The notes: generated by a model not told the origin, from the sequence alone. Positions 35,892-46,134 are shown, numbered from the stretch's first letter. The stretch: DNA of 64,000 nucleotides from an uncultured Colwellia sp. (GCA_913058245.1 CAJXQJ010000006.1:62001-126000), one strand, 5' to 3'. Numbers and translations are program-made.

Positions 35892-36842
35892 TTATTCAAT
35901 TCCACCAATACGAGAGAAGCGAACACCTGTTGGTACCCAACCAGGTAAGAGGCTCTCGGGGCCACGTTCAAAATCAAAACTCATCCAGATAGCTACAGCT
36001 TCACCTACTAAATTCTCTTCGGCAACAAAGCCCCAAAAACGTCCATCTAGGCTATTGTCTCGGTTATCACCCATGACAAAATATTGTCCTTTAGGTACAA
36101 CAAATTCATCACGTGCTGTACCCGCTTGTTGACACAAATTATGTTCTGCACTACGACAAAAAGCAGCACTTTGACGTTTAGCTGAAGTACCGTTATCAAT
36201 TAGCAAATCGTGGGTTTTCTCACCCATAGTAGCGGTATAACGGTAAAGCTCTCGGCCATAAGATGAATAATCACCTTTGCTAACAAACTCTGTGATTACC
36301 TTTTCAAGTTTAGGGCAACTATCTTGCGAAGCATCACATGCTGGTTGAATATAGATAGATTTATCGCGATAGATAACTCTGTCACCAGGTAAACCTACAA
36401 CACGCTTGATATAATCAATTTGTGGGTTAATTGGGTATTTAAATACCACGACATCACCACGCTCAGGTAAGCCATTCTCAAAGAATTTATTACGGGCGAC
36501 GGGATCGCGTAGTCCATAATTAAATTTATTCACGAGAATAAAATCACCATCCAATAAGGTTGGCATCATTGAACCTGACGGTATTTGAAACGGCTCATAT
36601 ATAAACGAACGTAAAATAAGTACGAAAGCAATTACAGGAAAGATTTGTACTGACGTATCGACAAGGACAGACGGTTCAACCATTTTTTCAGCAATATCAT
36701 CACTTAGTGGCGTGTCACATTGAGCCTGAGCATCGGCAAGCTTTAGTTGTCGTTGTGGCGCTAAATAAAACTTATCAGCCAACCAAACAATGCCGGTAAC
36801 AACCGTCACTATCACCAAAAATATTGAAAAATAAACTGCCAT
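35892..36842 (-). CDS. lepB: Signal peptidase I
   Basis: 316 residues. Two N-terminal membrane segments (about 3-22 and 66-84), catalytic Ser in [10 protein letters not shown], catalytic Lys in [13 protein letters not shown], and box [15 protein letters not shown]. Cleaves signal peptides at the outer face of the inner membrane. A Cys pair in the periplasmic insertion (CDASQDSCP) may form a disulfide. Downstream of lepA in the conserved operon. Confidence 0.96.
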   Translation of the reverse strand: MAVYFSIFLVIVTVVTGIVWLADKFYLAPQRQLKLADAQAQCDTPLSDDIAEKMVEPSVLVDTSVQIFPVIAFVLILRSFIYEPFQIPSGSMMPTLLDGDFILVNKFNYGLRDPVARNKFFENGLPERGDVVVFKYPINPQIDYIKRVVGLPGDRVIYRDKSIYIQPACDASQDSCPKLEKVITEFVSKGDYSSYGRELYRYTATMGEKTHDLLIDNGTSAKRQSAAFCRSAEHNLCQQAGTARDEFVVPKGQYFVMGDNRDNSLDGRFWGFVAEENLVGEAVAIWMSFDFERGPESLLPGWVPTGVRFSRIGGIE

Positions 36843-36876
36843 ATTGTTCCTACTAGTTCCTTAGTTTTAACACTAA

Positions 36877-38667
36877 CTATTTATCTAATTTAAGTACGGC
36901 TAAAAACGCTTCTTGTGGCACTTCGACGTTACCCACTTGCTTCATGCGTTTCTTACCTTCTTTCTGTTTCTGTAGTAGTTTCTTCTTACGAGAAACATCA
37001 CCACCATAACATTTCGCTGTAACGTTTTTACGTAACTGCTTTACTGTTGTGCGGGCTATAACATTGTTACCTATTGCTGCTTGAATTGCGATATCAAACA
37101 TTTGACGGTGAATAAGCTCTTTTAATTTTTCCACTAACATACGGCCACGAGCAACTGAATTGCTACGGTGAGTAATCATAGCTAAGGCATCAACACGGTC
37201 ACCATTGATCATAACGTCTGCTCGTACCATATCTGCCGCTTCAAAACGTACAAAATGGTAATCTAACGATGCATAGCCACGGCTGGTTGATTTTAACTTA
37301 TCAAAAAAGTCCATAACTACTTCGGCCATTGGTAATTCATATGTAACTGCAACTTGGTTACCATGGTAAATAATATCTTTTTGTACGCCACGCTTTTCGA
37401 TACATAAGGTAATGACGTTACCTAAATGCTCTTGTGGTACTAAAATATTCGCCTGCACTATCGGCTCACGAATTTCATCTATGTTATTAATTGCAGGTAA
37501 ATCACTTGGATTATCAATTGATAAAACTTCGCCATTAGTACATGCAATTTCATAATTTACAGTTGGCGCGGTTGTTATCAAGTCAAGATCATATTCACGA
37601 GCAAGGCGCTCCTGAATTATCTCCATGTGCAACATACCTAAAAACCCGATACGGAAACCAAAGCCCAATGCAGATGAATTTTCTGGCTCAAAAAATAAAG
37701 AAGCATCATTTAAGCTCAGTTTATTTAAAGCATCACGAAAGTTCTCATAGTCGTCAGAGCTTATAGGGAAAATGCCCGCATAAACTTGTGGTTGAACTTT
37801 TTTGAAACCAGGAAGCGCACTTTCTGCTTCTTTCTTAGAAATTGTAATCGTATCACCTACCGGTGCACCATGAATTTCTTTAATACCAGCAATAATGAAA
37901 CCAACTTCACCAGTTTTCAAAACACCAGTATCTGTTTGTTTCGGAGTAAAAATACCAACTTTGTCGATAATATGGGTTTGCCCTGTCGACATAACCACCA
38001 TTTTATCGCCTTTTTTCACTTCACCATTCATAATACGAACCAGTGAAACAACCCCTTGGTAATTATCAAACCAAGAGTCGATAATTAATGCTTGTAATGG
38101 TGCATCGGCTTCACCTTGTGGTGCAGGAATATTTTCAACGATGTCTTCTAAAACATCTTCAATGCCAATACCCGTTTTTGCAGAACATTGCACCGCACCG
38201 GTAGCATCAATACCAATAATGTCTTCAATTTCCTCACTAACACGGTCTGGGTCGGCTTGTGGTAAATCAATTTTATTTAATATCGCTCGAACTTCTAAGT
38301 CCATCTCGATTGCGGTGTAACAGTTAGCAACAGTTTGTGCTTCAACACCTTGCCCAGCATCAACAACCAACAATGCACCTTCACAAGATGCTAATGAGCG
38401 AGAAACTTCGTACGAGAAATCAACATGACCTGGCGTATCGATAAAGTTGAGCTGATACACTTCACCATCTTTAGCTTTATAGTCTAAGGTTACACTTTGC
38501 GCTTTAATAGTAATACCACGTTCACGTTCAATGTCCATTGAATCAAGTACTTGGGCTTCCATTTCACGTTCTTGTAAGCCACCACAATGTTGTATCAGGC
38601 GATCTGAAAGCGTTGATTTACCGTGATCGATATGGGCAATTATGGAAAAATTTCGAATATGTTTCAT
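36877..38667 (-). CDS. lepA: Elongation factor 4 (LepA)
   Basis: 596 residues. A ribosome-bound translational GTPase: G1 [11 protein letters not shown]3 DTPGHVDF, G4 NKID, then domain II, EF-G-like domains III and V, and the unique C-terminal domain ([23 protein letters not shown]). First gene of the lepA-lepB-rnc-era part, after a gap of 88 bases from rseC. Confidence 0.97.
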   Translation of the reverse strand: MKHIRNFSIIAHIDHGKSTLSDRLIQHCGGLQEREMEAQVLDSMDIERERGITIKAQSVTLDYKAKDGEVYQLNFIDTPGHVDFSYEVSRSLASCEGALLVVDAGQGVEAQTVANCYTAIEMDLEVRAILNKIDLPQADPDRVSEEIEDIIGIDATGAVQCSAKTGIGIEDVLEDIVENIPAPQGEADAPLQALIIDSWFDNYQGVVSLVRIMNGEVKKGDKMVVMSTGQTHIIDKVGIFTPKQTDTGVLKTGEVGFIIAGIKEIHGAPVGDTITISKKEAESALPGFKKVQPQVYAGIFPISSDDYENFRDALNKLSLNDASLFFEPENSSALGFGFRIGFLGMLHMEIIQERLAREYDLDLITTAPTVNYEIACTNGEVLSIDNPSDLPAINNIDEIREPIVQANILVPQEHLGNVITLCIEKRGVQKDIIYHGNQVAVTYELPMAEVVMDFFDKLKSTSRGYASLDYHFVRFEAADMVRADVMINGDRVDALAMITHRSNSVARGRMLVEKLKELIHRQMFDIAIQAAIGNNVIARTTVKQLRKNVTAKCYGGDVSRKKKLLQKQKEGKKRMKQVGNVEVPQEAFLAVLKLDK

Positions 38668-38755
38668 AAATGGAAAGTCAAATAAGCTTGTTGTTAATTC
38701 AATAATGGCGAGATTTTAGCTAATTTAGCGCGCTGGGGCTATCTTTTGTTGCGAT

Positions 38756-39232
38756 TCAGTCGGTGATTTCTGTAATCGCGATACTTTTCGGCTGTAGACG
38801 CAAGATTTTAGGCGCTAATTCTGCACAATTTTCACTTTTACTTTGTTGCGTTTTAGCAAGCAAAAAACCGCCATAGCCGCCAATAAGAGCAAAAACGATC
38901 GCAAAAAGTTCATGAGTAATATGTTGCTGATTAAAGGCCCATTGACCAAACCAAGAAGCCATCAACAATCCTAATAAAGGCCAAATATAAACTTGCCAAG
39001 CCGATGATAATAAAGCAGATTCATTTAACCCTAAAATAACATTGTCGCCTAACTTTAATGGCAGGGTTGATTGAACCGTTAAGGTGAGTTTTTTTTGTGG
39101 AAAAGCTTTTGCGACTTGGCCACTACCGCAATTATCCACTTGCTGGCAACCGCTACAAGCGGATTTTAATTCGCTAGTAACGGTGACGTTATCTTCTTCG
39201 ATAGCAACAACAGTTGCATTCTCTTCAATCAT
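38756..39232 (-). CDS. rseC: RseC, SoxR-reducing-system-type membrane protein
   Basis: 158 residues. N-terminal domain with four cysteines (CSGCQQVDNCGSG plus) of the RseC/MucC type, then two membrane helices (about 75-95 and 103-123). Its role relates to the sigma-E system and the Rsx/Rnf electron path in the family. Overlaps the rseB end by ATGA. Confidence 0.9.
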   Translation of the reverse strand: MIEENATVVAIEEDNVTVTSELKSACSGCQQVDNCGSGQVAKAFPQKKLTLTVQSTLPLKLGDNVILGLNESALLSSAWQVYIWPLLGLLMASWFGQWAFNQQHITHELFAIVFALIGGYGGFLLAKTQQSKSENCAELAPKILRLQPKSIAITEITD

Positions 39233-40191
39233 GGCGCAGGTTTAGGTAACAACACCACAGAGTCGGCAATAGCTTTTGCCGTTTTCGCGGGAATTTTTCC
39301 AACAACACTAACCTCAAAGCCATTGACAACTTGGTTTAGTACAACAGTAGCGCCGTCCATTACATAATCTGTTGCTCGTTGTTTATCTTCACTGGCATTT
39401 ACATAAACAGAGACATCAACAATACCATCATTAAACAACATAAATTCCACAGGCTTTTTAGTTGCAGAAATGCGATGACGGTTAGCATTTCGTTGTTTAA
39501 ATCCAGCAGGTAACCACTTAACTTGCCATTGTAATGTTTGCTGCTGATAACCTTCTGGTATCTCAATAACTTTTGGTAAACTAGATTGCTCTAATTGTTT
39601 TAAACTCTCACCTAAATCAGGTGTGATATCTAAATGAGTAAACTGTATTTGCTCTAAAAGCTGGCCACCTCTTGATGCGATTGCAAGTTTAAGCAACATA
39701 CCCGTTTTTTGATCTAGCCAGAGCCAGTGTCCGTATCTATGTATATCTTTAGAAACAATACGGATTAATTGTGCTGGACGACCTAAAACTCGACTTCGAC
39801 CAACAGAAATAAAGTCATAGGTTTGCGAAAGCTTTGTTGCATCACTGCGCAATATTGCCGGAATAGGCCCTGATATTTGTTGAGAAATAACTGAATATGG
39901 CGGTAACTCAGGCTCAATATAACTAACAATATTTTTCTTACGCAAAACATCGCGTCGCGGGCCATTGAGTAGTGAGAGAATTTCTAGTTCGTCACCTGCT
40001 TCATTCACACCATGAAACCAATGGTACGGTTCTGCTTGGTTATTTTTTACCACAACAAAAGAAGTGCTAAAATTGAGGGTTTGTAAAGATTGTGCAAGAC
40101 GCTCAAGCCAAGGTTCAGCTTGTTCGGTTTCATTGGCTGTTACTGATGTGCTTATGGTTACCAATAACAGCAGACTACGAATTAATTTCAT
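39229..40191 (-). CDS. rseB: RseB, periplasmic sigma-E regulator
   Basis: 320 residues with a signal peptide (LIRSLLLLVTISTSVTANE; cleavage near TAN). A MucB/RseB domain pair (about 25-310): LQTLNFSTSFVVV, HGVNEAGDELEILSLLNGPRRDVLRK, and GHWLWLDQKTGMLLK. It binds RseA and shields it from proteolysis until lipid or LPS intermediates bind. Overlaps rseA stop by 4 bases. Confidence 0.94.
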   Translation of the reverse strand: MKLIRSLLLLVTISTSVTANETEQAEPWLERLAQSLQTLNFSTSFVVVKNNQAEPYHWFHGVNEAGDELEILSLLNGPRRDVLRKKNIVSYIEPELPPYSVISQQISGPIPAILRSDATKLSQTYDFISVGRSRVLGRPAQLIRIVSKDIHRYGHWLWLDQKTGMLLKLAIASRGGQLLEQIQFTHLDITPDLGESLKQLEQSSLPKVIEIPEGYQQQTLQWQVKWLPAGFKQRNANRHRISATKKPVEFMLFNDGIVDVSVYVNASEDKQRATDYVMDGATVVLNQVVNGFEVSVVGKIPAKTAKAIADSVVLLPKPAP

Positions 40192-40781
40192 TTAGCCGAT
40201 TCTTCAGCCTTATCATTTTTTGCTTGCTCACCAACGGTGACAGAGCTTAATTTTATTTGTTGTTGATGATCAGATAACAGTGCTTGGAAACGACGTTGTT
40301 GCTCAACAAAGGCTTGCTTTTCGCTTGAGCGAGTTGTTTCTTGAAAGTTTAAGCTTACCGGCTCAGCAATACCACCTAGCGGTATAGTTTTAACGACTTG
40401 GTTTTCTGGCAACATAATATCAGTGTCAGCTGTATTTTGTTGAACCCCCATCACCATTAAACCTGCTGCAGAAGCCGCAATCGCCATTTGGCCAAATGGT
40501 TTTGCAAATTGTACAACTTTAGCTTTAAGTTTTTCAGTTAAAGCAGTTGACGTTTTAGGTGCTAACACGGTTGGTTCATCAGCAATAGCGGAAGCTATTT
40601 CAGAAGATAAATCTAAATTTAGCACTTCTGAGGTTTCGCCACGCATTACGTCACCCATTAAATGGTAACGTTCCCAAGTTGCAGACGAGTGCTTATCATT
40701 GAGTAATTCCTCAATAACTTCATCGTTTTGCTGATAACTATCAACTATCGATGATACTGTCTCAAGCTTATTTTCACTCAT
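40188..40781 (-). CDS. rseA: RseA, anti-sigma-E factor
   Basis: 197 residues. A cytoplasmic sigma-binding N-terminus (KLETVSSIVD..., LLNDKHSSATWERYHLMGDVMRGE), a single membrane segment (about 92-112, GQMAIAASAAGLMVMGV) and a periplasmic tail that binds RseB. Degraded by DegS/RseP under envelope stress. 87 bases after rpoE. Confidence 0.93.
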   Translation of the reverse strand: MSENKLETVSSIVDSYQQNDEVIEELLNDKHSSATWERYHLMGDVMRGETSEVLNLDLSSEIASAIADEPTVLAPKTSTALTEKLKAKVVQFAKPFGQMAIAASAAGLMVMGVQQNTADTDIMLPENQVVKTIPLGGIAEPVSLNFQETTRSSEKQAFVEQQRRFQALLSDHQQQIKLSSVTVGEQAKNDKAEESAK

Positions 40782-40868
40782 AATGACACCTTAAAAACTA
40801 ACACTTCATTAATTACTTAACAAAATAAAATTTTGTCACATAATACTATGTTTATGACTTGGACTTAA

Positions 40869-41447
40869 CTACTGTTGCAACAATGGTCTAATTTTTTTAT
40901 CTACAGCATCTCGCGCTCTAAATATTCTCGAACGTACTGTCCCAACAGGACAATCCATAACTGTTGCTATTTCTTCGTAACTTAACCCTTCTAACTCTCT
41001 TAGGTTGATTGCGGTACGCAAATCTTCCGGCAATTGTTCTATGGTTTTAAATACGACACTTTTAATTTCATTTGTCAGTAATAATTTCTCTGGTGAGGCA
41101 TTTTCACGTAATGCTTCGCCTGAGTCATACATTTCCGCATCTTCAACTTCAATATCGGAACCCGGTGGCTTACGCCCTCCTGCAACTAAATGATTCTTCG
41201 CACAGTTAACCGCAATACGGTATAACCAAGTATAAAAAGCACTATCACCACGAAAATTTGGTAAAGCTCGATAAGCTTTTATAAATGCTTCTTGTACTAT
41301 ATCTGGAACATCACTATGGTTTTTTACATAGCGCGAAACCAGATTTGCTACTTTATGTTGATATTTAGTTACTAGCAGGTTAAATGCGTTTTTATCACCA
41401 CGTTGTACCCGCTCAACCAACTTTTGGTCAACGTTCTGTTCGCTCAT
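40869..41447 (-). CDS. rpoE: RNA polymerase sigma-E factor
   Basis: About 192 residues from ATG 41447 (MSEQNVDQKLVERVQRGD, aligning with E. coli RpoE); a Met three codons earlier (41456) is possible, and AGGAG lies between the spacing ideals for the two. ECF sigma: region 2 (FNLLVTKYQHKVANLVSRYV, DVPDIVQEAFIKAYRAL) and region 4 (LEGLSYEEIATVMDCPVGTVRSRIFRARDAV). First gene of rpoE-rseABC. A sigma-E-like promoter precedes it. Confidence 0.96.
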   Translation of the reverse strand: MSEQNVDQKLVERVQRGDKNAFNLLVTKYQHKVANLVSRYVKNHSDVPDIVQEAFIKAYRALPNFRGDSAFYTWLYRIAVNCAKNHLVAGGRKPPGSDIEVEDAEMYDSGEALRENASPEKLLLTNEIKSVVFKTIEQLPEDLRTAINLRELEGLSYEEIATVMDCPVGTVRSRIFRARDAVDKKIRPLLQQ

Positions 41448-41511
41448 TTGAGCCATATCTCCTACTAACCATTTAACTTTTCTACATCTGGCTCATGGCA
41501 AACGCATCAAG

Positions 41512-41539
41512 TAGGACTAGCCTTGCGCTAAAAAGTTCG
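41512..41539 (-). promoter_or_regulatory. Putative autoregulatory sigma-E promoter of rpoE
   Basis: On the minus strand CGAACTTTTT (core GAACTT, 41538-41533) is followed after 16 bases by TCCTA (41516-41512). This resembles the GGAACTT-N16-TCNAA/GTCTA class. It lies about 65 bases upstream of the rpoE start, where a self-activated promoter is expected. Confidence 0.5.
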
Positions 41540-41653
41540 ATAAATATTGAAAAAAATTAAATTTTATTTATAAAAATTGTTTTGTGCTGTTCTGTCACGG
41601 CAATAAAAGTTAATATTGCGCTATCAATTATTGTACCTTAATTTCAAGAATAT

Positions 41654-43255
41654 ATGAATCAGCAACACAATTGCGACGTTTTAATTATTGGTAGTGGCGC
41701 GGCAGGTTTATCATTAGCGCTTCATTTAGCAAAAAATGCCGATGTAGTTATCCTAAGCAAAGGCCAGGTGAATGATGGCTCTACTTTTTATGCGCAAGGT
41801 GGTGTTGCAGCCGTATTCGATGAAAATGACAGCATCGCCGCACATGTAAACGATACTTTAATTGCTGGTGCCGGATTATGTGATGAAGCAGCCGTACAAT
41901 ATACCGCAGAAAATGCGAAAGATTGCTTAGAGTGGTTAATTGATAAAGGGGTTGACTTTGATCGTGATGAACCAGCTGAAAATGGCGACATTCGTTACCA
42001 TCTAACCCGAGAAGGTGGCCATAGTCACCGTCGTATTTTACATGCCGCTGATGCAACTGGGCAAGCCATTCAAACAACCTTAGTCTCGCAAGTTAAAAAC
42101 CATAGCCGTATTCGTATTTTTGAACGCTACAATGCAATTGATCTTGTATGTAGAGAGAATAAAACAACTGCCACTAAGGAATGTATTGGCGCTTATGTTT
42201 GGAATCGCAATAGCGAAAAGGTTGAAAGCATATTTGCTAAAAAAACTATTTTAGCAACAGGTGGTGCCAGTAAAGTATATCAATATACCTCAAATCCTGA
42301 CGTTGCCAGTGGTGATGGTATTGCAATGGCTTGGCGAGCGGGCTGTCGAGTAGCAAATATGGAATTTAATCAATTCCATCCAACATGCTTGTTTCACCCA
42401 GAAGCCGGAACTTTTTTATTAACAGAAGCTCTGCGAGGCGAAGGCGCAATTTTACGTCGCCCTGATGGCAGCCGCTTTATGCCAAGCTTTGACGAGCGTG
42501 CTGAACTTGCCCCTCGAGACATTGTTGCTCGCGCCATCGACTTTGAAATGAAACGCTTAGGTGCTGATTGCATGTATTTAGATATCAGCCATAAATCAAG
42601 CGAGTTTATCAAACAGCACTTTCCTACCATTTACGAAAAAACTCGTTCACTTGGTATCGACATTACTAAACAGCCAATGCCGGTGGTACCAGCTGCGCAT
42701 TATACCTGTGGTGGGGTAATGATTAATAAACAAGGCAAAACGGATACTGAAAACTTATATGCTATAGGTGAGGTTTCCTACACTGGCTTACATGGTGCGA
42801 ATCGAATGGCTAGCAACTCCTTACTTGAATGTTTAGTGTTTGCACGAGCGGCAGCATTAGACATTGAGGCAAACCTCAGCCACAAGCAGCCTTATATGAA
42901 ACTACCCGCATGGGATGAAAGTCGAGTTACCGATTCAGACGAAGAAGTAGTTATTCAACATAATTGGCACGAACTAAGATTGTTTATGTGGGATTACGTT
43001 GGCATTGTTCGTACAACAAAACGTTTAGAACGAGCATTACATCGTGTGGAATTATTACAAAGTGAAATAGAAGAATACTATCGTCACTTTCGCGTTAGTA
43101 ATAATTTACTAGAGCTTAGAAATCTAGTGCAAGTAGCTGAATTAATTATAAAATCAGCTTTAAACAGAAAAGAAAGTCGTGGTTTACACTACACTTTAGA
43201 TTTCCCTAAAACGCTTGATGAGGCACAAATCACTATATTGACACCGTCATGGTAA
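41654..43255 (+). CDS. nadB: L-aspartate oxidase
   Basis: 533 residues. FAD enzyme oxidising L-aspartate to iminoaspartate, the first step of NAD synthesis. FAD-binding [14 protein letters not shown], substrate-binding HxxxR ([28 protein letters not shown]), and [14 protein letters not shown] with the C-terminal flavin loop [20 protein letters not shown]. Divergent from rpoE, the classic gammaproteobacterial neighbour. Confidence 0.96.
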   Translation: MNQQHNCDVLIIGSGAAGLSLALHLAKNADVVILSKGQVNDGSTFYAQGGVAAVFDENDSIAAHVNDTLIAGAGLCDEAAVQYTAENAKDCLEWLIDKGVDFDRDEPAENGDIRYHLTREGGHSHRRILHAADATGQAIQTTLVSQVKNHSRIRIFERYNAIDLVCRENKTTATKECIGAYVWNRNSEKVESIFAKKTILATGGASKVYQYTSNPDVASGDGIAMAWRAGCRVANMEFNQFHPTCLFHPEAGTFLLTEALRGEGAILRRPDGSRFMPSFDERAELAPRDIVARAIDFEMKRLGADCMYLDISHKSSEFIKQHFPTIYEKTRSLGIDITKQPMPVVPAAHYTCGGVMINKQGKTDTENLYAIGEVSYTGLHGANRMASNSLLECLVFARAAALDIEANLSHKQPYMKLPAWDESRVTDSDEEVVIQHNWHELRLFMWDYVGIVRTTKRLERALHRVELLQSEIEEYYRHFRVSNNLLELRNLVQVAELIIKSALNRKESRGLHYTLDFPKTLDEAQITILTPSW

Positions 43256-43615
43256 GTGTTTCTATTCCATTTAAAAATGATAAGAACAGATAACGGTCAT
43301 GAATTTCATTACTATCACAGACCACTCAGTTGCTTAAAAAGCAAAATCACTTTATAAGATTATTGTATCACAAATGAGAGTCTAATTACGGTGTGTCGGT
43401 CGAGACTTTGAGCTAAAGCACATAAGATAATCGAATGAAACAAAACCGTTAGTTTTTTCTATAAGAAAATCATCCATTGCTCTGGCTTTCCATCCTTAAT
43501 TAAATCATATTAGCAGTAGTTATCAAGCCAATTGAGGTGATAACTACCTTTTAAACCTAATTGCAACTTATACTAGCTCTGAAGCTGGTATACAGCAGCA
43601 CTTTATGATGACAAT
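43256..43615. other. Gene-free spacer after nadB
   Basis: About 360 AT-rich bases. No terminator hairpin, RNA gene or credible ORF was seen. Confidence 0.35.
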
Positions 43616-44020
43616 TTATGTTGGCTTTGTACCACCTCCTTCCTCATTGTCATCTCCGTCGTCTTCTCCACCAGAGCCACCAGAGCCACCAGAGCCACCA
43701 GAGCCACCAGAGCCACCAGAACCACCAGAACCACCAGAGCCACCAGAGCCACCAGAGCCACCAGAGCCACCAGAAATCCCTGTCAATACAAAACTACCAC
43801 TTCGATAACTCCAATAATAGCGTTTACCTCCTTGGACAATTACTGCCCTATCACCATTTTTCCACCGAGAAACATTATGATTAATCAGTGTACGGATGTA
43901 ATAGTTAGCTCCCACTTGTGAACCAGCACTGAACTCCCTGCCGACGATGGTTAGATAATCAGTCGCTATTGCTGGAAATATGATTGCCAGTGTAAGTACT
44001 AATTTGCTTAAACGTTTCAT
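43616..44020 (-). CDS. Small secreted protein with Gly-Gly-Ser repeat linker
   Basis: 134 residues. Signal peptide (LSKLVLTLAIIFPAIA), a compact domain of about 60 residues (DYLTIVGREF, YYIRTL, VSRWKNGDRAVIVQGGKRYYWSY) rich in aromatics, then twelve SGG units, and an acidic tail (EDDGDDNEE) with TKPT end. The linker is coded by a 9-bp tandem repeat with almost perfect DNA identity. No known family recognised; the repeat suggests a flexible tether to an acidic tail. 28 bases downstream of the 44049 gene and in the same direction, so probably the second gene of a pair. Confidence 0.6.
   Translation of the reverse strand: MKRLSKLVLTLAIIFPAIATDYLTIVGREFSAGSQVGANYYIRTLINHNVSRWKNGDRAVIVQGGKRYYWSYRSGSFVLTGISGGSGGSGGSGGSGGSGGSGGSGGSGGSGGSGGSGGEDDGDDNEEGGGTKPT
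43668..43775. repeat. Twelve tandem copies of a 9-bp repeat
   Basis: The unit is CCACCAGAG, with three copies ending GAA (units 6, 7 and 12). 108 bases in total. Copy-number change would keep the reading frame of the leftward gene (SGG repeat) and of the opposite strand (PPE repeat). Confidence 0.9.
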
Positions 44021-44048
44021 TTTATAAATCCCTTTAAACTGTGCTTGG

Positions 44049-44915
44049 TTAATTTATTGATTCTATAAATTTCGTCATATCTTTACCTGACACCTCCTGG
44101 TAGTTATGTATTAATTTTAAAGCCAAATCTAAATCATATGTCTCTGGATAGTTGACACTATCAGTTAGCAAAAATGCGGCCATGAGCATACTTTCGTGGT
44201 GCCCTTTTTTAGCATATTTGAGGTAAGAATCAATAGCACTTCGGTTTTGGGCGGCTCGTTTTTGAGAAGTATAAAATTCACTGCCAAAAAATGAGCGTTG
44301 GCTTTGAATAGCAGCATACTTTAATTCCGCAGCCTCATTTCCAGCTTTGATAGCCTTAATAAGCAAATTATCTATTTGCATCTCGCTACCTTGCTCTTTA
44401 ATTAATGTTAAATTTTCACACTTTTTATTGGCTGATTTATACATGTTAAGGGTTTGTTCTTTTGGATCTCCATATTGATTTTCAATTACGATAGCTGCTG
44501 TCTCTAAAGAACCATGGATTTCAATAAGGTCTATAAATGTTAAACAGAATTCTACCCTAGCATGTTCTTCTACATACTTTTTTGATTCTTCTGGTTCAGC
44601 TAAAACATAAGAGGGGATAATAGCCGATGACTGATTAGAGTCTTCCCCTGTTACATTAATTAATATGGATGAGATTCCACTCTGATCATCCATTTTAGAA
44701 TGTTCTGTCGTTTTTTCTCGTGAACTGATGTTAAAGAGGGAAGGAGTGAGAGTTTTGCTATTTAACTCTATTTTTTCAGTATTAGAACGTTGGCTTTGAT
44801 CTACTAAATCAATGATAGTTAAATCTTGGCTTGATATAGAATTATGTGATATATAAAAAACGTAGCCCACAAATGCAGAAAAAAATGCAAGTGAATAAAT
44901 AAAATATTTTCTCAT
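44049..44915 (-). CDS. Hypothetical membrane-anchored protein
   Basis: 288 residues. An N-terminal membrane helix (YFIYSLAFFSAFVGYVFYI, about 4-22), a Ser/Thr/Asn-rich linker to residue 100, and a helical C-terminal half (VEFCLTFIDLIEIHGSLETAAIVI..., AAQNRSAIDSYLKYAKKGHHESMLMAAFLLTD) that resembles Sel1-like repeat packing without a clear signature. Two Cys (FCLTF and KKCENL) may pair. No family recognised. First gene of a leftward pair with the Gly-Gly-Ser repeat protein. Confidence 0.6.
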   Translation of the reverse strand: MRKYFIYSLAFFSAFVGYVFYISHNSISSQDLTIIDLVDQSQRSNTEKIELNSKTLTPSLFNISSREKTTEHSKMDDQSGISSILINVTGEDSNQSSAIIPSYVLAEPEESKKYVEEHARVEFCLTFIDLIEIHGSLETAAIVIENQYGDPKEQTLNMYKSANKKCENLTLIKEQGSEMQIDNLLIKAIKAGNEAAELKYAAIQSQRSFFGSEFYTSQKRAAQNRSAIDSYLKYAKKGHHESMLMAAFLLTDSVNYPETYDLDLALKLIHNYQEVSGKDMTKFIESIN

Positions 44916-45257
44916 TATAAGCCCCTATTCATCCCTGTTAGGTTATCATTTCAATCGTAAACTAAAGTATAATTTCTTTCAAGTTTTCAAGAAAGTTAGC
45001 TATCGGCTAGCTCAAGGCATAATATCCCTCTAGGTCACGAATACGAGTACGACTTTCCGAAACATCTTAATTCAATGACAAAACCTCCATTAAACGTTGT
45101 AAAAAGCATAACACCATCACTCTTATCATAGATAGAAATAGGGTGAAATAGAAAGAGTATTTTAATCTTAGGTTTCACCACTGATTGAAACTGCGGATGC
45201 CGATATTATCGCCATTGATGGAAAGGTCACACGTCATTAATTCACCACAACTTGAGG
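44916..45257. other. Spacer with a transposase relic
   Basis: No intact gene. It contains a 20-codon stretch at 45181-45240 that reads like ISAs1-family transposase, see separate entry; the rest holds nothing I can name. Confidence 0.4.
45181..45240 (+). pseudogene. Relic of an ISAs1-family (H-repeat) transposase
   Basis: Translated forward, nt 45181-45237 reads LIETADADIIAIDGKVTRH followed by a stop. The IIAIDGK segment is the first-Asp motif of the ISAs1 DDE transposase, where the normal sequence is xIAIDGKTLR. Upstream sequence is not open in frame. Probably a decayed insertion in this accessory patch. Confidence 0.4.
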
Positions 45258-45689
45258 TTAATTATTTTGGATATGCCTAAGTCGGATAATAATACGTGCG
45301 ACTCTCGCTTGATCTCGTTCTGACAGACTATCTTTAAATATGAACTGATTTGATCTTTTCTTATCCATAAAAACAAGCCAATAGCCCCACAAGTTTATCT
45401 GAGAGCTCGGCGAAAGTTGCTGCTTTTCTGAGTCAACACCTTGGTACAGACCTAGTTCCGTTAAACTAAAATAGTCGGTAGGTTGACGAAAATAACGGAC
45501 TAAAGGAACTATGGTTGTTTTTTGTAGCTGAAAAAGGATGAAAGTTTGACGACTAATGATCAAAGCCACTATCGCAAGTGCCACCATTGTTATCCATAAC
45601 TTAAAGGCAATGAATAACAATATCATGATGTAGCATGTAACTATGAGTACAATAAATTTTGATATCGCCTTATTTTGCGAAGGCGACAC
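45258..45689 (-). CDS. YgfX-like inner-membrane protein (CptA family)
   Basis: The frame is open to 45782, inside sdhE. The likely start is the GTG at 45689 (VSPSQNKAISKF) or an upstream ATG at 45764; no ribosome-binding site decides it. Two adjacent membrane helices (FIVLIVTCYIMILLFIAF and WITMVALAIVALIISRQTFILF), then a soluble C-terminal domain with GYWLVFMDKKR and a basic end. Small size, hydrophobic start and location directly after sdhE match YgfX, the proposed partner/toxin in the CptAB pair. Confidence 0.72.
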   Translation of the reverse strand: MSPSQNKAISKFIVLIVTCYIMILLFIAFKLWITMVALAIVALIISRQTFILFQLQKTTIVPLVRYFRQPTDYFSLTELGLYQGVDSEKQQLSPSSQINLWGYWLVFMDKKRSNQFIFKDSLSERDQARVARIIIRLRHIQNN

Positions 45690-45696
45690 TGTAATA

Positions 45697-45948
45697 TTAA
45701 ACTTTAATGCGCTGTAAAATAAATTGCACCATGGAGTTAAGCTCTTTGTCTTCACAAGTTTCATGTCCCATAAACCAAGCAAATAACTCAGGATCTTGAC
45801 ACTCTAACAAACGCTCGAAAATTGCTTTGTTTTCAGCTGAAAGCTCATCATACGCTTCTTCAACAAATGGCATAAAAAGCACATCTAGCTCTAACATTCC
45901 GCGTCGGCATGCCCAGCGCAGTCGAGGTTTATTATCTGTTAATGACAT
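45697..45948 (-). CDS. sdhE: FAD assembly factor SdhE (YgfY/CptB)
   Basis: 83 residues. The RGMLELD motif (CRRGMLELDVLFMPFVE) that binds the flavoprotein is intact. It aids covalent FAD attachment to succinate dehydrogenase. Divergent from ygfZ and upstream of ygfX, the common gammaproteobacterial arrangement. Confidence 0.95.
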   Translation of the reverse strand: MSLTDNKPRLRWACRRGMLELDVLFMPFVEEAYDELSAENKAIFERLLECQDPELFAWFMGHETCEDKELNSMVQFILQRIKV

Positions 45949-46134
45949 ACATCATCCTAATTAATTAAATCTTCTTATATTCTAACAAATTCAAGTCAAA
46001 AATAGCCACGAATTGATCATTAAATTAAGTAAGATTTAATACAATAAAATAGCAGAAAAAATCCAATAGATGGTTGTAATTGGGATAAATGTCCTCATTT
46101 ATTGTCTTAATAGCCTTTTCAGCACAACTGTCGG

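Noticed and set aside
43668-43775. CRISPR array
   Set aside because: Units are 9 bases, contiguous and coding, with no spacers.
43605-43808. Forward ORF with Pro-Pro-Glu repeats
   Set aside because: It is the opposite-strand reading of the 9-bp repeat; the leftward frame has a signal peptide and a domain outside the repeat, the forward frame has neither.
45258-45782. Full-length reading of the ygfX frame into sdhE
   Set aside because: The first 30 codons overlap sdhE in another frame and show no family resemblance, so a later start is preferred, with doubt.
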